From Algoriphagus sp. NG3 (GTDB lineage: Bacteria; Bacteroidota; Bacteroidia; Cytophagales; Cyclobacteriaceae), in contig NZ_CP139421.1 in the NCBI RefSeq assembly GCF_034119865.1, positions 3,755,001 to 3,819,000 of the forward strand: a stretch of 64,000 bases of DNA, read 5' to 3'. Each line of letters begins with the position of its first letter. Position 1 is the first letter of the stretch. The position numbers and the translations under genes are program-made. The notes under the pieces were generated by a model that worked only from the letters and a program-made list of their open reading frames with translations, had not been told where the DNA came from and made no database searches. Shown here in pieces: positions 51,651 to 61,597 of this stretch.

Positions 51651-54356
51651 GTGAAGATCTGGAAAAGCCTACTTATACTTTTTATCTCCATATCCGTCAT
51701 CGGAGGTGGTTTTTGGGTTTACAAATCCTATTTTTCTTCCCGAAAGGTCAATAATTTAGAGATCATCAGCCAAAATGCTGTTTTTGTCTTTGAAACGTAC
51801 CAAGGAGCGACACAATGGAACACCCTGGTCAATGACCCCGTTTGGCAGATTTTAAAAAACTTTCCTGCATTCCAGCGACTCTCTGACCAACTCAGTACGT
51901 TGGACAGTTTAAATGGAGGCTCAGGTGAAATAGCCAAACTACTGAATGGCAATCAAAGTACGGTAAGCCTCCATTCTACCGGATCAGAAACTTTCGAGTT
52001 ACTATTCACACTTGATCTCAGTTCATCCAAGGCTAGGGGCTTCATGGAAGAAATCAAAACACGTCTTCCTGCCGGGGCCCGTTTCCAATCCAGAAAATAT
52101 TCTGATAAAGATGTATTGGAATATTATAATTCGGAAAACAAAAGACTATGGAGCATTTCCATGCTTGGAGATCTAGCAGTTATCTCTTCTTCTTCCTTTC
52201 TGGTGGAGGAGGCTATACGATTCTTCGCCAATGAGGATCAGCAAAGTTTTTTTTCCCTGATCAAGTCCATTCCCTACAACTCAGACTCAGACGGAAGACT
52301 TTTGCTCTCTGGCAAAGGTCTGGCTAGTTTGCTCAAAGGGGTCAGCGGGCAAAGACAAAACAACACTATTGCAGCCTTGGAAATCCTCCCTGGTGCAGCT
52401 GCGCTGGATTTGGTTCTGGAAGAAAACCTTTTACTTTTCAAGGGCTCTGCATTGTATGAGGAGGATGTAGTCTTTACACCTTCCATCCATGCTAATCTGG
52501 CCGAAATAGAAGAAGTCATTTCCAACCGCACCCTGGCCATAACCCAGATTAACCTGGAAAGTATCTATCAGACCCAAAACATCACAAACAGGGCTTTCAC
52601 TGCCAGAGCCACTTACAGTGGCGATATCCAACGACATCTTCTGGGAAAAGGATTCCTTGACAGTTTTACAGGAGAATTGTATTTACTAAACCTGGAGTCT
52701 TCAGGTGGTGTGGATGACAATCTTGCCCTTTTGGCACGGACAAATGATGTTGATTTGACGATCCAACAGCTAAAGGACTTCCTTGCAAGTGAAGGGGATG
52801 AAGGTTCAGATTACTACTTAGGCCACGAAGTCCTTTATATCTCAGAGGAAAATTTTCCTGCACATTTATTCGAGGGGAAATTCCCTGGGTTTGGCCAAAC
52901 ATTCATTACTGCAGAAGATGGGGTATTGATCTTCACGAATACCCAACAAGGAATGAAGATGATGCTGGACGATATTCGCAGTGGAAGCACATGGGGCAAA
53001 TCCTCCCGGGCACCTGAAGCTAAAAAAGGCCTCATTCCTACTTCTGGCTTTAGCCAGATGTATCTTATAGACCAAATTTGGGATTCTTGGACAAAAAAAG
53101 TCAACCCTTCCTGGAGCTCATTTTTACAAAAATACTCCGAGGCTTTCCAGTCTTTCACATGGCTCTCATTTAGAATCAACCAACTTCAGGGAAAATCTGA
53201 GGCGACCTTAAGTTTGCCGTATGACGGGGAGTCAAAACCTGTTATAGAGACCACGGATGCTATTCTTTTACAACCCAGCAATAGGATTAGTTTTGATCAG
53301 CGATTAGTCTATGGGCCTAAATCAATCACCAATTACCAAGACAACACTGAAGACATAGTAGTCCAGGACGAAAACAATGTACTCCATCTGATCAACTCCG
53401 CAGGTCAAGAAGTGTACTCCCTTCCACTCTCAGGCCCTATAGTGTCCGAGACTTTTCAGATAGACTATTATAAGAATTCCAAACTTCAGATGCTTGTAGC
53501 CACTGCTGACCAAGTTTATGGAATAGACAGGCTCGGAAATTCCCTCCCCGGATATCCATTTGGGGTGAACAACGAACAGATTCTCGACCTTAATCTGGTG
53601 GACTATAGCAACACTAAAGAATACCGCTACTTCATAAGCACCGAAGAAGGCAATTTATTCTTGGTGGACAAAACCGGTGAGAAGCTCGAAGGCTGGAACC
53701 CTAAAAAAATAGGGACTAAAACAATCGGTGCCCCTGCCCATTACCGTGTTCCGGGTAAAGGTGATTTTATGGTGGCCTTGGCATCTGATGGCAGGTTACA
53801 GCTATTCAATAGAAGAGGAGAAGCTCAGACAGGTTCTTCTTTGAAACTGGGAGAATCATTTAATACAGGACTGATCGCATGGAGAGATCCTAAATCCAGA
53901 TCCACACAACTTGTGGGGATCACAAAAAACGGCGAGGTGATCCACTCCAATTTCAACGGAGAAATCACCTACAGGAACCAGCTGATCAAAAATGACCGGG
54001 ACAGTGAATTTCTGCTCATACCGGATCAAAAGCAAAATGATTTTGTTTTTGTCTCAAGGCAGTTCAATGAAGTATCCGTTCTTGACCGGAGTGAGAAAGT
54101 CCTGTTCAGTGCTCGGGTATCAGCCGAAAACCTACTCTATCAATATTTTGATTTTGGATCCACTAGGCAGTTATTTGCCATCACAGATCTCAATCAGGAG
54201 TTTTGCTATCTCTATGACCTGAAGGGCAACCTTCAGACTACCATGCCATTGGAAAGTACAGGACCAATACAAATCACTTATCAATCCTCATTAAATCAAT
54301 ATCTGATAAGGACCAGGAGTGGAGCCACACTTACTGAATTTCAACTGGCAGATTAG
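51651..54356 (+). CDS. Large membrane-anchored protein with C-terminal beta-propeller-like repeats
   Basis: The product (901 residues from the GTG at 51651, or 903 from the GTG at 51645) has one N-terminal membrane helix (SLLILFISISVIGGGFWVYK). The first ~500 residues resemble a DUF3352-like periplasmic region (ETYQGATQWNTLVNDPVWQI, LFTLDLSSSKARGFMEEI, ISSSSFLVEEAIRFF). From about 535 on, repeats such as DIVVQDENNVLHLINSAGQ, EVYSLPLSGPIV and YFISTEEGNLFLVDKTGEKL look like PQQ/propeller blades. No ATG is available, so the start is a GTG. The function is unknown; it lies between mdh and an MscS gene. Confidence 0.7.
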   Translation: MKIWKSLLILFISISVIGGGFWVYKSYFSSRKVNNLEIISQNAVFVFETYQGATQWNTLVNDPVWQILKNFPAFQRLSDQLSTLDSLNGGSGEIAKLLNGNQSTVSLHSTGSETFELLFTLDLSSSKARGFMEEIKTRLPAGARFQSRKYSDKDVLEYYNSENKRLWSISMLGDLAVISSSSFLVEEAIRFFANEDQQSFFSLIKSIPYNSDSDGRLLLSGKGLASLLKGVSGQRQNNTIAALEILPGAAALDLVLEENLLLFKGSALYEEDVVFTPSIHANLAEIEEVISNRTLAITQINLESIYQTQNITNRAFTARATYSGDIQRHLLGKGFLDSFTGELYLLNLESSGGVDDNLALLARTNDVDLTIQQLKDFLASEGDEGSDYYLGHEVLYISEENFPAHLFEGKFPGFGQTFITAEDGVLIFTNTQQGMKMMLDDIRSGSTWGKSSRAPEAKKGLIPTSGFSQMYLIDQIWDSWTKKVNPSWSSFLQKYSEAFQSFTWLSFRINQLQGKSEATLSLPYDGESKPVIETTDAILLQPSNRISFDQRLVYGPKSITNYQDNTEDIVVQDENNVLHLINSAGQEVYSLPLSGPIVSETFQIDYYKNSKLQMLVATADQVYGIDRLGNSLPGYPFGVNNEQILDLNLVDYSNTKEYRYFISTEEGNLFLVDKTGEKLEGWNPKKIGTKTIGAPAHYRVPGKGDFMVALASDGRLQLFNRRGEAQTGSSLKLGESFNTGLIAWRDPKSRSTQLVGITKNGEVIHSNFNGEITYRNQLIKNDRDSEFLLIPDQKQNDFVFVSRQFNEVSVLDRSEKVLFSARVSAENLLYQYFDFGSTRQLFAITDLNQEFCYLYDLKGNLQTTMPLESTGPIQITYQSSLNQYLIRTRSGATLTEFQLAD

Positions 54357-54424
54357 CCTTTCCAATGTTTTCTTTGGCTTGGCCTGATGAATGGCTACCT
54401 TGCGAAAAATTCCCCAGAACATAA

Positions 54425-56080
54425 ATGCTGAAAAAGTACATCCTCCTATTCTCATTGCTGCTTTGGATGAGCTCCCCTGTTTCCGCTCAATTAGTGACAG
54501 ATCCAAAACAAGTATATGAAGTAGGTCAATCCTTAAACCTGACCTCTCCCTATCATACCACACTTACCTTTTTTTACAACCTAGAAGAAGGGAATTACAA
54601 ACCGGAAAATGCGGCGAAGGCTTTAGATCTCTCCGATGCCCAGACAAAGGATGGGCAAAGATTGGCAGTGAAACTAAAGCAGATTTTTGAAGGAAAGGGA
54701 ATAATAGTACGGATCAATGAAATCCCTAATGAACAAAACTACCAGGACAGTGTTTCCGGGACCAGTGAAAACATCTATTATTTCGACAAGAAAAAGTTAC
54801 CGGGAATCTTTCTTCAAAAAACGGAAAACAATTGGAAATTTTCTGCTTTCAGCGTCAGCCAGATAGATGAGCTTCATTCAGAAACATATCCTTACGGTAC
54901 TGCTAAGCTGCTGAACATTTTACCAAAAATCGGTAATGAGGAATATTTAGGCCTTCATTTGTGGCAATTGGTGGGTTTATTTATTCTTCTGCTATTGATT
55001 TTTTTCTCGCATTGGCTTTTCACTTTGGTGGTGGATAAGGTAATGCTCTACCTGTTTAAACGGTATGGCTATGGCAAAGTAGGAGAAGATTATATTCTGC
55101 CTGTGGCCAGAGTGATCAGCATTTACCTGATCGTAGTTTTACTCTCCCTCTTCATTCGGGTATTACAGTTGCCTATAGAGATATGGTCATGGATTCTGGT
55201 GGTGCTTCGTACACTAAAGCCATTCCTGATCACTGTTATATTCTATAAAATGGCCGATGTGGTAGCGGCATACTTCGCCAAATTGGCGACCAAAACCGAA
55301 TCCACTTTGGATGATCAATTGGTACCGTTGATGCGCAAAACGCTAAAAGCATTTGTGATTATCGTAGGCACGATGTTTATCCTCAGGGACGGTCTCAATC
55401 TTGATATTATCCCTTTTCTCACCGGACTATCCATAGGGGGTGTAGCAATTGCTTTGGCTGCTCAGGACACGATCAAAAACTTCTTTGGTTCTATCATGAT
55501 CTTCATAGATAAACCTTTTCAAGTGGGGGATTGGATTACTTCAGGAGATATCGATGGGACGGTAGAAGAAGTCGGGTTCAGATCTACCAGGGTACGTACA
55601 TTTCGTAACTCCCTGATGTATGTTCCAAACGGGAAAATCGCCGATGCCATCCTAGACAATCATGGACTACGACAATATAGAAGGTTCTACACTACACTCA
55701 CTATTACCTACGACACGCCGCCCGCGCTGATTGAGGAATTTGTAAAAGGATTACGGGAGATCGTCCTGGCGCATCCCCGTACAAGAAAAGATGCCTACCA
55801 TGTTTATTTCAACAACCTGTCTTCATTCAGTCAGGATATTATGTTCTATATTTTCTTCGAGGTTCCTACCTGGGGTGAAGAACTCACCTGTAGGCATGAA
55901 ATTTTAATCCAGATTGTCAAATTGGCCAATTCGATAGGGGTGCGGTTTGCCTTCCCTACCCAAACCTTGCACATGGAATCCTTTCCTGAGAAAAAGACCT
56001 TGATTCCTGAGTACAAAGGTGGCTATGAAGCAAAAGTCCATGATTTTGTCCAACAGGAACTTAAACCTAGAAAAGACTAA
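54425..56080 (+). CDS. MscS family mechanosensitive ion channel
   Basis: The 551-residue product has a signal peptide (ending SSPVSAQ), a periplasmic N-terminal domain of about 150 residues, several membrane helices (around 183-203, 231-248, 256-277 and 303-322) and the MscS core. The pore helix runs through GLSIGGVAIALAAQDTIKNFF, followed by GSIMIFIDKPFQVGDWI and GTVEEVGFRSTRVRTFRNSLM, and the VPNGKIADA motif. A cytoplasmic cage ends the protein. It protects cells from sudden osmotic downshock. It starts 68 bases after the membrane-anchored propeller gene. Confidence 0.93.
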   Translation: MLKKYILLFSLLLWMSSPVSAQLVTDPKQVYEVGQSLNLTSPYHTTLTFFYNLEEGNYKPENAAKALDLSDAQTKDGQRLAVKLKQIFEGKGIIVRINEIPNEQNYQDSVSGTSENIYYFDKKKLPGIFLQKTENNWKFSAFSVSQIDELHSETYPYGTAKLLNILPKIGNEEYLGLHLWQLVGLFILLLLIFFSHWLFTLVVDKVMLYLFKRYGYGKVGEDYILPVARVISIYLIVVLLSLFIRVLQLPIEIWSWILVVLRTLKPFLITVIFYKMADVVAAYFAKLATKTESTLDDQLVPLMRKTLKAFVIIVGTMFILRDGLNLDIIPFLTGLSIGGVAIALAAQDTIKNFFGSIMIFIDKPFQVGDWITSGDIDGTVEEVGFRSTRVRTFRNSLMYVPNGKIADAILDNHGLRQYRRFYTTLTITYDTPPALIEEFVKGLREIVLAHPRTRKDAYHVYFNNLSSFSQDIMFYIFFEVPTWGEELTCRHEILIQIVKLANSIGVRFAFPTQTLHMESFPEKKTLIPEYKGGYEAKVHDFVQQELKPRKD

Positions 56081-56089
56081 ATCAGACTT

Positions 56090-57706
56090 CTAGTTTACCT
56101 CGAATGCCTGGTAGTATTCATTGATATCTCCTGTCGGAGTGACTGTTTTCACTTTTACATGAAATCTTCCTTTGAGATCCGGTGTCTTAATTTCCAACGA
56201 AGCAGTCTTAGAGGGAGCATCTTGGGTTTCAGACCAGTACAGTACCGTTCTCCAGTCCATGATTTTTTGGGTTGCCTTTGGCGCTTCGAACAAGTATTCT
56301 GCTGATGCTATCCTAGGTTGGATCCCTTGATAGTCCAAGTATATTCCATTCGAAGGTATTGGAAATCCTCCAAAGTCATTGTTGTACGAACTAAAAGCAA
56401 TCACACCCGGAAACTTCTCCTCATTTAAGAAAAAGGTACGCATAAGTATTTCCAGTTTCTCGAAACCAGCTGGATCAAATGCCGCCAACATATCCGAATC
56501 AAATACAGGTAAGGCATCAATCAACATCAAAGGATTGGAGTCAAATCCAGCGTCCAACACTTCATCTAATACCCGGAACTCCTTCTTTTTCTTTATCGTC
56601 CTTTGTCTTACCTCCGGCACGTATTCCTTGATCACTGTAGTTACACTTTCAAAACGGGTATAATCATCCAACAGATAAGTGCGATCTACAGTAAAACCAG
56701 TAACAACGGGAAACATACTGGAATCAAACTCATTTACAAAATACCCTTCCACCTGTCCACCCTTCAGCAAGTTTTCCAGCAGTTCCTGGTCAGCAGGTGT
56801 TATCTCAAGCTCAGGAAACACAAAACTGTTTTTGAAGTGGGTCACTGGAGCAGGAGAAACTATCTGAAAATCCAACAAGCTCTTGTTGCTATTAGCCTGA
56901 GCAACCAGAAATTCCCAATGCTTCATCCCTCCAGCGTCAAAATACATCGAACCTTCAGCATCCGGCCGATCAGTAAAAAGTGCCGACTTGTCTCCGTGCA
57001 GTGAGAGATAATATAATTGTGCAGTATCTACCGAGGCACGTTCCACCTTTGCTTCGACGATATGTCCAAAAAGCTCCGGGACTAATTTATGTTGATCTAT
57101 TGACTCATAAGCAGCCGATGAGGATATTATCCCCTGAGTCATAAGGAATGGATTCCCGGCAGCAACACTAATCTCCGTAACCTCCTCTCCTGCCGGCAGG
57201 TTAACCGTAAGATTGTCCCCAGTCCTAACCACCTGCTGAGACAGTAACGCATCACTATTTGCTGTGGGAGTTGTAGCAAGCTTTCGCTCAGGGACCACTG
57301 CAGGAGGCACAGTCCTATTGAATACGGTGACAAATTGCTGAACCAATCCCTCTTCCAAATTCTGATAGGGACTTACCCTGGTAAATACCCTGAGCAAATA
57401 ATGATCAGATGGGAGATTTACAGGCAACTGAAGAAAGTTAAAACTGCGACCGTTTTCCAGTGGCATTTTCGCCACAGCCACCGACTCATTGTACCGGTTT
57501 ACAAGCTCGGCATAAATAATTTTTGACTCTGTGGGGCTATCATTCAGCGTAGCTTGACTGGAAATCCATATCCGCTCCCCTCCAAAATATATGGTTTTGG
57601 GAATGGAAAACCCTATTTTTTCATTTCCATGAGATTGACAAAGGGCATCTTGAACAACCAAGAGACTTACGGAAAACACTACAAGTAATTTGTATAATAG
57701 TCTCAT
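56090..57706 (-). CDS. Macroglobulin (MG)-like exported protein linked to DUF4249/TonB receptor
   Basis: A 538-residue exported protein (signal ending QDALCQ). The N-terminal portion IGFSIPKTIYFGGERIWISSQ, AELVNRYNESVAVAKMPLENG and SDHYLLRVFTRV has the look of alpha-2-macroglobulin MG domains. The TIKKKKEFRVLDEV region resembles the plug-like linker seen in such Bacteroidota proteins, and FHVKVKTVTPTGDINEYY ends it. Related proteins are commonly encoded beside TonB receptors with DUF4249; no function is established. It starts 1 base after the DUF4249 gene and is the last of the operon. Confidence 0.65.
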   Translation of the reverse strand: MRLLYKLLVVFSVSLLVVQDALCQSHGNEKIGFSIPKTIYFGGERIWISSQATLNDSPTESKIIYAELVNRYNESVAVAKMPLENGRSFNFLQLPVNLPSDHYLLRVFTRVSPYQNLEEGLVQQFVTVFNRTVPPAVVPERKLATTPTANSDALLSQQVVRTGDNLTVNLPAGEEVTEISVAAGNPFLMTQGIISSSAAYESIDQHKLVPELFGHIVEAKVERASVDTAQLYYLSLHGDKSALFTDRPDAEGSMYFDAGGMKHWEFLVAQANSNKSLLDFQIVSPAPVTHFKNSFVFPELEITPADQELLENLLKGGQVEGYFVNEFDSSMFPVVTGFTVDRTYLLDDYTRFESVTTVIKEYVPEVRQRTIKKKKEFRVLDEVLDAGFDSNPLMLIDALPVFDSDMLAAFDPAGFEKLEILMRTFFLNEEKFPGVIAFSSYNNDFGGFPIPSNGIYLDYQGIQPRIASAEYLFEAPKATQKIMDWRTVLYWSETQDAPSKTASLEIKTPDLKGRFHVKVKTVTPTGDINEYYQAFEVN

Positions 57707-57707
57707 A

Positions 57708-58862
57708 TCAATCTTCCCAGAAATCAGGTTTAACAGTCGTGCCTCTAAGTGTACAATCCGTACATCTTCTGACAGCTCCTTGATAGCCTATAGGAGCAGT
57801 TCCATTTTCAGGAAAAATAGGGTTTACAGGAACAAAGCCACCTCCACCAAAAGAAGCTCCATAGTCTAGCCTTCTAACCGTGTCTGGCTCGACAAAACAA
57901 TTATAGTAATCCGGCACATCAGGTATCCAAGGAGACACCTCCCTTACGTCCACAAACAACCTTCTCTGTTTCACGGTTCCTAAACTTACGAATCCCACCA
58001 CCGGTACGGAGGGATCTTGATCATTCTTGAAATTCCCTCCTATATTGGATGGCAATGGACTAAATATAGTACCAATATCATCAGTATTCCTGCGGAGAGT
58101 TTCCCAAAACTCGGAAGCTTTACTATCCAAAGCCTTTTGAGAAATCAAAATACTATACCGTACGGAAAGTCGCTCATCCCCTTGCTTTATATGAGTAATG
58201 GATTGTCTAAAGACAAATTGATCCTCAAAACGTGAGGATGTTTCTAATATCAGATCAGAACTCACTGTTCCCCTGTAACATAAGTCCGTCCGCTCATCTA
58301 AACTTCGATTTACTATATCATTAACCTCCGGATCGTATTTGAAATAGGAAAGGAGCTTTGGCCTGAAGGCATACATCTCTTCAAATGTCCATAGGAAATC
58401 ATCGGCATTATCATCTCCCCGAGTGGTCAAATATATTTCTGCCCCCAGATCATTTTTCTCAATCCCTACATCAATTATATCTGGGGTAAGAATTGGCTTT
58501 AGCAGATCCGAAGTATAGCTTTTACCATCGTTGGTAGAAATGTAAAGCCTGTAGAATTCATCTTCCGGGATATCATGGGCAAACTCAAATTCCCCAAATC
58601 CTAAATCAGTTAACGAGTAAGTCACACCTGATTCTGACTTAAGGTGAACTATTGCACCAGGATAGCTTGGTGTATGATCCTCTTCGGTATTTACATTTCT
58701 GGAATAACTTAACTTCAGGATACTAGGCAGACCTTCCGTATCCAGATATCCTTCTATAATAAGGACTGAAAGATCAGATTGCCTTAGATCCGGATCAAAA
58801 GGCTCTCTGCAGGCACTGATCCATAGCAAAAATATACATACTAGTGGGGCTAATCTATTCAT
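57708..58862 (-). CDS. DUF4249 domain lipoprotein
   Basis: A 384-residue lipoprotein (signal MNRLAPLVCIFLLWISAC, Cys18). REPFDPDLRQSDLSVLIIEGYLDTEG, SYSRNVNTEEDHTPSYPGAIV and the GTVKQRRLFVDV and CTDCTLRGTTVKPDFW end fit DUF4249. The family is nearly confined to Bacteroidota and accompanies TonB receptors, probably as their outer-membrane partner, much as SusD accompanies SusC. It overlaps the receptor gene by 1 base. The C-terminal CXXC pair (CTDC) is notable and may be a disulfide or metal site. Confidence 0.85.
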   Translation of the reverse strand: MNRLAPLVCIFLLWISACREPFDPDLRQSDLSVLIIEGYLDTEGLPSILKLSYSRNVNTEEDHTPSYPGAIVHLKSESGVTYSLTDLGFGEFEFAHDIPEDEFYRLYISTNDGKSYTSDLLKPILTPDIIDVGIEKNDLGAEIYLTTRGDDNADDFLWTFEEMYAFRPKLLSYFKYDPEVNDIVNRSLDERTDLCYRGTVSSDLILETSSRFEDQFVFRQSITHIKQGDERLSVRYSILISQKALDSKASEFWETLRRNTDDIGTIFSPLPSNIGGNFKNDQDPSVPVVGFVSLGTVKQRRLFVDVREVSPWIPDVPDYYNCFVEPDTVRRLDYGASFGGGGFVPVNPIFPENGTAPIGYQGAVRRCTDCTLRGTTVKPDFWED

Positions 58863-61597
58863 CAGAAGCGGAAATTATAAGTAATGTATGGAATAGGCCT
58901 TGCAAATATAGATAGCTGATACCCTCTTAATTTACCTTCTATTGGAGTGTAGTACACAGAATAGGGATTACTTCTCCCCAGCATATTATAAACTCCAAGC
59001 GACCACGATGAATGAGCAAGCTTCTTGACCTTATGGCTTCCTTCCAGATTCACAGAAAAATCCATCCTGAAATAATCAGGTATTCGGTAAGCGTTTCTTT
59101 CAGAAAAGTAAACACGCTCAGAACCGGCATAATCAAACTTTGAGATAGGCAAAGTAATCGGACGGCCTGTACTATAGTTCACATTCAGGGAAGTATTTAC
59201 CCGCTTGCTCAGCTCATAGTTGGCTGTTAAAACTATATGATGCGGCTGGTCAAAATTACTAGAATAATACGTCCCATCATTTATCTTCTCCACACTAGGC
59301 TCGTCAGATGTCTTGATCATCGAGCGGGAATAAGTATAGGCCAGTGACCCTTGCAGCAGTCCAGTGCTTTTCCTCAGTAAGAACTCTACGCCATATGCTT
59401 TGCCATCTGAATTCAAAACATCCTGTTCTACATTGTCATTGAGCACAATATTAGCTCCAGAGCGATAATCAAGTAGATTAGACATATAGCGATAGTACAC
59501 CTCTGTTGAGAATTCCAGCTTATTTTTGGCAAGGTTGCGATAGTATCCTACGGAACCCTGTCCGCCAGTCTGAGGTTTGAGGTAGGTATCGCTCAATTTC
59601 CATGAATCAGTGGGAGCTATGGCAGCGGTATTAGACAATAAATGGATATTTTGCCTCATGGTGTTGAACCCTGCTTTGATTGAAGACTTGTTATCCAAGG
59701 TATAGCGTGCCGAAATCCGGAATTCCGGGCCATGATAGGTTTTTATGGTCTCACTGGCTCCGTAAGTCTCCTCTCCGATCACATTACTCTCCGTAATGGG
59801 GGCACCGTCCACATAAAGATTGACAGTGCTAGGCCCCAGTAATTGATAGAGCATATATCTAGCTCCATAGCTCACAGACAATCGCTCAGAAATTGTGAAT
59901 TCATCCCCAAAATACACAGACATTTCCCGTGCATTTTCTTCTTCCAGCTTTTTTTCTATTACAATGGATTCAGACCCATATGGCAAGTTTTGCCCTGGGT
60001 TTAATTTATACTGAATACCATGAACCCCAAAGGTCATAATGTGCTTTTCATTTTTCCTGTATTCAAAATCAGCTTTAAGAAATAGCTGTTGCACATTAAA
60101 ACTGAAGTTAAAGGAGTTGAGGGGATTGTCTTGCCCGATTATCCCGAATTCATAGTTATCACTGCCTACAGTGAACCTTCCTTCCAAGTCATCATTGAAA
60201 AAGTGTTTCCACCCTAGCGCCACATTAATGTTCTGATAAGAATAGGTGGTATCTGCGTCAAATCTAAAATCATCCTGACTCAAATAAGCGGTTAATTCCA
60301 GTGTGTTTTTTTCATTTATGATATGCTGAAGATTCGCATTTATATCATAAAAGGTGATCCTGCTGTCATTTAGATCTGCTTCCTCATCGAGCAAATCCAG
60401 GGCCCAATTAGAATAGGTGGTTCGTCCACCAAGCATAAATCTGGTATTCTCTCCGATAGGCCCATCCAAACTCAACCGACTGGTCAATATCCCTATCCCT
60501 CCAGATCCACCTATTTTTTCAGACTTTCCGAAATTAGGATCTACCTGCAACACAGAGGAGAGTCTTCCTCCGTAGTTTACAGGAATAGATCCCTTGTAAA
60601 GCTCTGCCCCACTCACCATGTCAGCATTGAAGGCCGAGAAAAACCCAAACGCATGGGTAGGATTAAAAATCGTGGAATTGCCATAGAGAATCAGGTTTTG
60701 GTCAGCGGCACCTCCACGTACATTGAAGCCGGAAGTAGCCTCTCCCACAGTGTTCACGCCCGGCATAATCAAAATCCCCTTCAGCACATCTACTTCGCCC
60801 ATCACCGCAGGAAGTCTTTTCACCTCCGCTATGCTGATAGATTGAACCCCCATATCCAATTTTTTCACGTTCGAAAGCGCCCCAGAACTCACCACCACTT
60901 CATCCAGTGAAAGAATAGTCTCTTCTATGCTCATATTCAGTACACCGTCTCCTTTCAAGTCAATCTGACGCTGTTCCTGAAAACCTCCGATATTCTGCAC
61001 CCATAGGGTGTGTCTGCCCTTAGGTAGGGTCAATTGATAGGTACCGTCCTGACCAGTGACCACCTGGTTATAGTTGATTTTTTCCAAGACAACCGCACCA
61101 TTCATTGGTTTGCCTGATTCTATGCTTGTCACCATACCACTGAGAGTTGCGGTTTTGGCCTGTGGATTGTCGGATGCCCTGCCTATGGAGAAAAGTTTAT
61201 TCTTATCAAAGGCACTTAAGGAATCCCCAGGATTGGCAAGTTTATCCTGTCTTTCCTGAACCTGAAAATAACCGGCCGGAAATTCAATCTGGATTTTCCT
61301 GTCCCTGCTTACCCAAATTCTATTGGAGGAGTCTATGATGTAGCTTAATCCAGCCCCCTCAAACACCTCATTCAGAATCACCTTAATATCCGAGTTGTCA
61401 GCCCGTAGATTGACTTGTATAGTTTCTACATCCTCAGCTTTGTAGTAAAAAGTAAAATCAGTTTCTGATTCTATTCTTTGTGCAAAACGTTCAAAGGGTA
61501 AGCCCAAGAACATCCCTGTCACCTTGGAATTAGTTGTCTGGGCATTCAGACCACCGAAAAAAGAGCCGAATAATGCTAGCAGTAAAAGTTTTTTCAT
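58862..61597 (-). CDS. TonB-dependent receptor with STN and carboxypeptidase-regulatory-like domains
   Basis: A 911-residue outer-membrane transporter. After the signal peptide (to about LNAQ) comes an STN domain (residues 33-95: FERFAQRIESETDFTFYYKA). A CarboxypepD-reg-like domain follows (around 150-230: GMVTSIESGKPMNGAVVLEK). The plug then reads LPAVMGEVDVLKGILIMPGV with GFNVRGGAADQNLILYG, and the rest is a 22-strand barrel that ends in the aromatic YITYNFRF. STN domains often signal to FecR-type anti-sigma factors, but no fecI/fecR genes are nearby. The ligand is unknown. Confidence 0.93.
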   Translation of the reverse strand: MKKLLLLALFGSFFGGLNAQTTNSKVTGMFLGLPFERFAQRIESETDFTFYYKAEDVETIQVNLRADNSDIKVILNEVFEGAGLSYIIDSSNRIWVSRDRKIQIEFPAGYFQVQERQDKLANPGDSLSAFDKNKLFSIGRASDNPQAKTATLSGMVTSIESGKPMNGAVVLEKINYNQVVTGQDGTYQLTLPKGRHTLWVQNIGGFQEQRQIDLKGDGVLNMSIEETILSLDEVVVSSGALSNVKKLDMGVQSISIAEVKRLPAVMGEVDVLKGILIMPGVNTVGEATSGFNVRGGAADQNLILYGNSTIFNPTHAFGFFSAFNADMVSGAELYKGSIPVNYGGRLSSVLQVDPNFGKSEKIGGSGGIGILTSRLSLDGPIGENTRFMLGGRTTYSNWALDLLDEEADLNDSRITFYDINANLQHIINEKNTLELTAYLSQDDFRFDADTTYSYQNINVALGWKHFFNDDLEGRFTVGSDNYEFGIIGQDNPLNSFNFSFNVQQLFLKADFEYRKNEKHIMTFGVHGIQYKLNPGQNLPYGSESIVIEKKLEEENAREMSVYFGDEFTISERLSVSYGARYMLYQLLGPSTVNLYVDGAPITESNVIGEETYGASETIKTYHGPEFRISARYTLDNKSSIKAGFNTMRQNIHLLSNTAAIAPTDSWKLSDTYLKPQTGGQGSVGYYRNLAKNKLEFSTEVYYRYMSNLLDYRSGANIVLNDNVEQDVLNSDGKAYGVEFLLRKSTGLLQGSLAYTYSRSMIKTSDEPSVEKINDGTYYSSNFDQPHHIVLTANYELSKRVNTSLNVNYSTGRPITLPISKFDYAGSERVYFSERNAYRIPDYFRMDFSVNLEGSHKVKKLAHSSWSLGVYNMLGRSNPYSVYYTPIEGKLRGYQLSIFARPIPYITYNFRF

